NCBI GenBank assembly: GCA_016205125.1
Contig: JACQJE010000096.1
Location: 1-7,483, forward strand
Length of the DNA stretch: 7,483 nucleotides
Direction: 5' to 3'
Source: Deltaproteobacteria bacterium
GTDB taxonomy: Bacteria > Bdellovibrionota > O2-12-FULL-43-9 > JACQJE01
Shown one piece after another: positions 5,466 through 7,483 of the stretch; the stretch's first letter is position 1; each line of letters opens with the position of its first letter. Below the pieces are notes generated by a model. That model was not told the DNA's origin. It did not search any database and saw nothing but the letters and a program-made list of their open reading frames with translations. Both the position numbers and the translations under genes were made by a program.

Positions 5466-5508
5466 GGAATTCTTGCAAAAAATTAAAAGGAGAGGTGAGG
5501 CGGTTTAG
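5350..5508 (+). CDS. Possible small basic protein (52 residues) coupled to murJ
   Basis: A frame shifted by +1 from the DUF3419 gene opens at ATG 5350 and runs 52 codons to TAG 5506-5508, whose G is the first base of the murJ GTG start (TAGTG). It begins MGWIDRIRGALFVGRK, has a Gly/Lys-rich middle (GGKWRKGGK) and ends with a charged, possibly helical segment (VVRNKEFLQKIKRR). I recognise no family. For: balanced residue composition and an exact stop/start overlap with murJ. Against: it shares 116 bp with the DUF3419 frame, has only a weak GAAGAAG upstream and sits in purine-rich DNA where chance ORFs are common. Alternatively it is the displaced C terminus of the DUF3419 protein after a frameshift. 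Confidence 0.35.
   Translation: MGWIDRIRGALFVGRKGGKWRKGGKDLDGEPSQLVVRNKEFLQKIKRRGEAV
5495..5500 (+). promoter_or_regulatory. Ribosome binding site region of murJ
   Basis: GTGAGG lies 7 bases before GTG 5508, and a stronger AAGGAG (5487-5492) lies 15 bases before it. No ATG start is available nearby. The MurJ core begins only at residue 21 or so, so a later start is not excluded. Confidence 0.45.
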
Positions 5509-7124
5509 TGAGCGAGAGTTCCGGTTCGATACAAGTTTCTGCAGAGAGGGCGCCGACCTATTCGATTCCGAGGGCGCTGTTTCTCCTCTCGGGTTCGACT
5601 CTTCTCAGCCGGATCTTCGGGTTGGCGCGTGAAATTGCAATGTCAGCCCTTTTCTCGCCAATGGTCACCGATGCCTTTATTGTCGCTTTCCGCATCCCAA
5701 ACATTCTTCGTCGACTCTTTGGAGAGGGGGCACTCTCGGTTTCCGTTGTTCCGGTGATGACGGAGTATCACTATAAAGAAGGATCAGCAGAGACTCGCTC
5801 TCTGGTGAATGCCCTTTTTTCAGTGGCATTGATTGTCTTGGGTGTTCTGACCCTCGCCGGTATTTTGGGGGCGCCGTGGATTGTAAAACTCCTTGCGCCG
5901 GGGGAGGGTTTTTCGGCGGTTCCCCGCAAGTATGAGTTGACCACCACGTTGGTGCGTTTCACGTTTCCCTATATCTTTTTTGCTGGGATGGTTGCCCTCT
6001 GCATGGGGGTTCTCAACACAAGGAAGCACTTTTTCGCGCCCGCATTTTCCCCCGTTATTTTCAATCTGGTTCAGATTGCGGCGATGGTTGGGCTTGGGCG
6101 GGTGCTTGGATACAGCGGGATTGAAATGGGGATTGGGGTGTTGGCGGGAGGAACCCTTCAGCTCCTGCTTCAAATGCCCTATCTGAAATCGAATGGCGTT
6201 TGGCCGGCTTGGAATCCGCATTTTAGTCATCGCGGTGTGAGGAAAATTGGGCGCCTCATGGCCCCCTCTCTGCTCGGATTATCTGCCGCTCAGCTCTCCT
6301 CCGTGATCATGCTGATGTACGCTTCTTTTCTCCCGGAGGGGAGCATTTCGTATCTTTTCTGGGCCGATCGCCTGATGGAGCTTCCTCTGGGTGTCCTTGC
6401 TGTTGCGGCGGGGACAGCTTCTCTCCCAGTGATGTCGGAGCTGGCACAGGAAAAGAATTTGAAGGGGCTCTATCACTACACCGTCAAGAGCCTGCGACTT
6501 TTGTCTTTCTGCGCGATTCCGGCCACCGTCGGGTTGGTTGTATTGAGAGAGCCGATTGTCCGCGTTCTTTTTGAGCGGGGAAAATTTGGGCCTGAAGATA
6601 CCGTCGCAACTGCAGCTGCGCTCCTTTATTATGCTTTCGGTCTTTGGGCCTCTGCTTCAGTCCGGATGATTGCGCCGGCGTTTTACGCTCTGCAAAATGC
6701 GAAAATTCCGGCGCTGAGCGCTCTGCTTGCTGTAGCGATCCAACTCAGCTACGGCTGGTGGATGATGAAATCGCTAGGTCACAGTGGACTTGCTTTGGCC
6801 ACCTCCATCGGGTTATGGGCCAATTTTCTCCTTCTCTTTGCGATCCTTTCGCGTCGATGCGGCGTCGTGGATGCTGCAAACATCTTGAAGGAATTAGTGA
6901 CTGCGTTGGGGCAGATTGTGATTGCAAGTGCCGCAATGGGCCTCCTGGTTCATCTCTTATGGAATAGAGGGATCTCTGCGACGATCCCTTCCGGCGGATG
7001 GGAAGAGGGGGTCGTTCTTTTTTCTGTCATTTTCATCGGAGCGCTCGCCTATTTTGCTGCAGCGTGGCTCATGAGATGTGAAGACATTCACGATCTTAAG
7101 AAAAAACTGGTGAAAAATTTATGA
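5508..7124 (+). CDS. murJ: Lipid II flippase MurJ (MviN family)
   Basis: Inner-membrane protein of 538 residues with about 14 predicted membrane helices; it flips the peptidoglycan precursor lipid II to the periplasmic face. Family blocks are clear: SRIFGLAREIAMSALF (34-49, with Arg35 and Arg41 matching the essential Arg of E. coli MurJ), TDAFIVAFRIPNILRRLFGEGALS (54-77, with Asp55, Arg68-Arg69 and Glu73), a central FWADRLMELPLGVLAVAAGT block containing the conserved Arg, then LYHYTVKSLRL and AFYALQNAKIP. Length matches the family (about 510-540). The first 20 residues are a polar cytoplasmic extension. Start GTG 5508 overlaps TAG of the small upstream frame. It begins 42 bases after the DUF3419 stop with no terminator seen between, so cotranscription is likely, placing an envelope-lipid gene and the flippase in one unit. 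The stop TGA is followed by a terminator-like hairpin. Confidence 0.96.
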   Translation: MSESSGSIQVSAERAPTYSIPRALFLLSGSTLLSRIFGLAREIAMSALFSPMVTDAFIVAFRIPNILRRLFGEGALSVSVVPVMTEYHYKEGSAETRSLVNALFSVALIVLGVLTLAGILGAPWIVKLLAPGEGFSAVPRKYELTTTLVRFTFPYIFFAGMVALCMGVLNTRKHFFAPAFSPVIFNLVQIAAMVGLGRVLGYSGIEMGIGVLAGGTLQLLLQMPYLKSNGVWPAWNPHFSHRGVRKIGRLMAPSLLGLSAAQLSSVIMLMYASFLPEGSISYLFWADRLMELPLGVLAVAAGTASLPVMSELAQEKNLKGLYHYTVKSLRLLSFCAIPATVGLVVLREPIVRVLFERGKFGPEDTVATAAALLYYAFGLWASASVRMIAPAFYALQNAKIPALSALLAVAIQLSYGWWMMKSLGHSGLALATSIGLWANFLLLFAILSRRCGVVDAANILKELVTALGQIVIASAAMGLLVHLLWNRGISATIPSGGWEEGVVLFSVIFIGALAYFAAAWLMRCEDIHDLKKKLVKNL

Positions 7125-7130
7125 CCTTGC

Positions 7131-7158
7131 GGGTGCTTTGAAGCATTCCACATTTTTT
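7131..7158 (+). terminator. Weak terminator-like hairpin after murJ
   Basis: GGGTGCT (7131-7137) can pair with AGCATTC (7142-7148) through seven pairs, two of them G-U, around the loop TTGA. After four spacer bases (CACA) comes T6 (7153-7158). The stem is weak and the T run is offset, so this is a poor intrinsic terminator or only an attenuator. Confidence 0.3.
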
Positions 7159-7166
7159 GTGGATAA
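7158..7166 (-). promoter_or_regulatory. Consensus DnaA box (TTATCCACA on the minus strand)
   Basis: Exact match to the high-affinity DnaA 9-mer. A single box can occur by chance or act as a DnaA-titrating or transcriptional site; there is no ordered array like a normal origin, and dnaA, dnaN, gidA or parA are not in the window. Confidence 0.4.
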
Positions 7167-7323
7167 CTGGGGGACAACATGTGTATGGGAGAAGGTAAGT
7201 CGGGAAGAATGCTTGATTTTAAGCAATCTGACGCAAATTTGTGCAATTTTGAGGGGTGGATTTCATAGGCGGAAAATGATAAAGTAAAGTCAAGATGTTA
7301 ACGACTCCCCTTGAAGTATCTGT

Positions 7324-7329
7324 GGAGAG
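7324..7329 (+). promoter_or_regulatory. Ribosome binding site of the ybeY-like gene
   Basis: GGAGAG lies 5 bases before GTG 7335 and decides for it over the in-frame GTG at 7329 (no spacing) and TTG at 7311 (no purine-rich site upstream). Confidence 0.5.
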
Positions 7330-7334
7330 TGCAA

Positions 7335-7483
7335 GTGAGCGGGTCCATTGCAGTTCGAAACCTTCAGCGAAAATATGCTGTTTCTCTCTCCGAGGTTGAA
7401 AAAAGAGTAAAAGTTATTCTTGAAGTCATGCACTCTCCATTTTATCTGAGTGTTGCCTTTGTAGGAGAAAAAAAGATTGCAGA
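7335..7483 (+). CDS. ybeY: Endoribonuclease YbeY, N-terminal part (cut by the window end)
   Basis: Only the first 49 codons are present. SIAVRNLQRKY at 4-14 matches the opening 'I.V.N.Q' strand of YbeY, and FYLSVAFVGEKKIA at 36-49 matches the 'LSV.FV.D..I..LN' strand-helix junction that leads to the 'LN..YRG' block in this family. YbeY is a zinc-dependent RNase acting in 16S rRNA maturation and ribosome quality control; its HxxxHxxxxxH metal motif would lie beyond the window. Start GTG 7335 has GGAGAG upstream. The identification rests on a short stretch, so it is moderate. murJ is 210 bases upstream in the same direction. Confidence 0.65.
   Translation, partial: MSGSIAVRNLQRKYAVSLSEVEKRVKVILEVMHSPFYLSVAFVGEKKIA

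Larger units (their letters stand above)
7125..7334. other. 210-base intergenic region with a DnaA-box 9-mer and TGTGNA motifs
   Basis: No credible coding frame is visible between murJ and the ybeY-like start. It holds the hairpin after murJ; TGTGGATAA (7158-7166), the exact complement of the DnaA box TTATCCACA; further TGTGNA motifs on the same strand at 7180, 7240 and 7321; an AT-rich stretch at 7213-7251; and an 8-bp inverted repeat AAGCATTC (7141-7148) / GAATGCTT (7207-7214), whose right arm can also pair locally with AAGCA (7221-7225). No convincing sigma70 promoter for the next gene was found, although one should lie here if the terminator works. Confidence 0.5.

Noticed and set aside
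7295..7399. Short frame from ATG 7295 before and across the ybeY start
   Set aside because: It has no ribosome binding site and runs out of frame into a region whose GTG 7335 frame matches YbeY.
1..7483. Search for CRISPR arrays, tRNA or rRNA genes, transposases, att sites and toxin-antitoxin or defence genes
   Set aside because: No regularly spaced repeats, cloverleaf-like sequence, transposase motif or terminal inverted repeats were seen by eye; a tRNAscan or repeat search was not possible.

Overview
The window looks like an accessory lipid or polyketide-type locus in a bacterial chromosome, followed by cell-envelope and housekeeping genes. MurJ and a partial YbeY show that the host is a peptidoglycan-making bacterium. 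Moderate GC, strong GGAGG-type ribosome binding sites, frequent TTG/GTG starts and tightly overlapping genes fit a Gram-negative lineage. The phylum cannot be fixed from this sequence; an acidophilic or environmental Nitrospirota or 'deltaproteobacterial' host would be only a guess.

Left part (1-4118): five genes of a type II, ACP-dependent acyl-chain assembly system in two convergent units. The plus-strand unit holds a 4'-phosphopantetheinyl transferase (PPTase, 70-687) and a catalytically complete FabF-like ketosynthase (605-1801). The minus-strand unit, read from a strong promoter near 4117-4145, holds a ketosynthase homologue that has lost all three catalytic residues (chain-length-factor type, 4088-2997), a hotdog-fold thioesterase (3007-2486) and a stand-alone E2/CAT-fold acyltransferase without a lipoyl domain (2535-1813). 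The stop codons of the two units are 11 bases apart.

Inferred division of labour: the PPTase arms an acyl carrier protein encoded elsewhere; the active ketosynthase and its degenerate partner form a heterodimer that extends the chain; the thioesterase and the E2-like acyltransferase release the chain or move it to a final acceptor. No ACP, ketoreductase or dehydratase is in the window. They may lie upstream of base 1, where sequence runs straight into the PPTase start. The set resembles aryl-polyene, ladderane or dialkylresorcinol-type clusters, but the lipoyl-less E2 acyltransferase paired with a KS/CLF is not part of the standard aryl-polyene set that I know.

Middle and right: a divergent promoter region (4119-4214) separates the minus-strand unit from a DUF3419/BtaA-like SAM-dependent aminocarboxypropyl transferase (4215-5465). 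A possible 52-residue basic small protein (5350-5508) ends in a TAGTG overlap with the GTG start of murJ (5508-7124, lipid II flippase). A 210-base intergenic stretch follows, with a weak terminator-like hairpin, a perfect DnaA-box 9-mer and a cluster of TGTGNA motifs. The window ends inside a probable ybeY gene (from 7335).

Points most worth a second look: the degenerate KS in a KS/CLF/thioesterase/E2-acyltransferase set; the T7 run in the PPTase gene, where a one-base shift would turn an 83-bp overlap into an ATGA junction; the divergent promoters sharing an inverted repeat over both -35 boxes; and the hidden small ORF before murJ.
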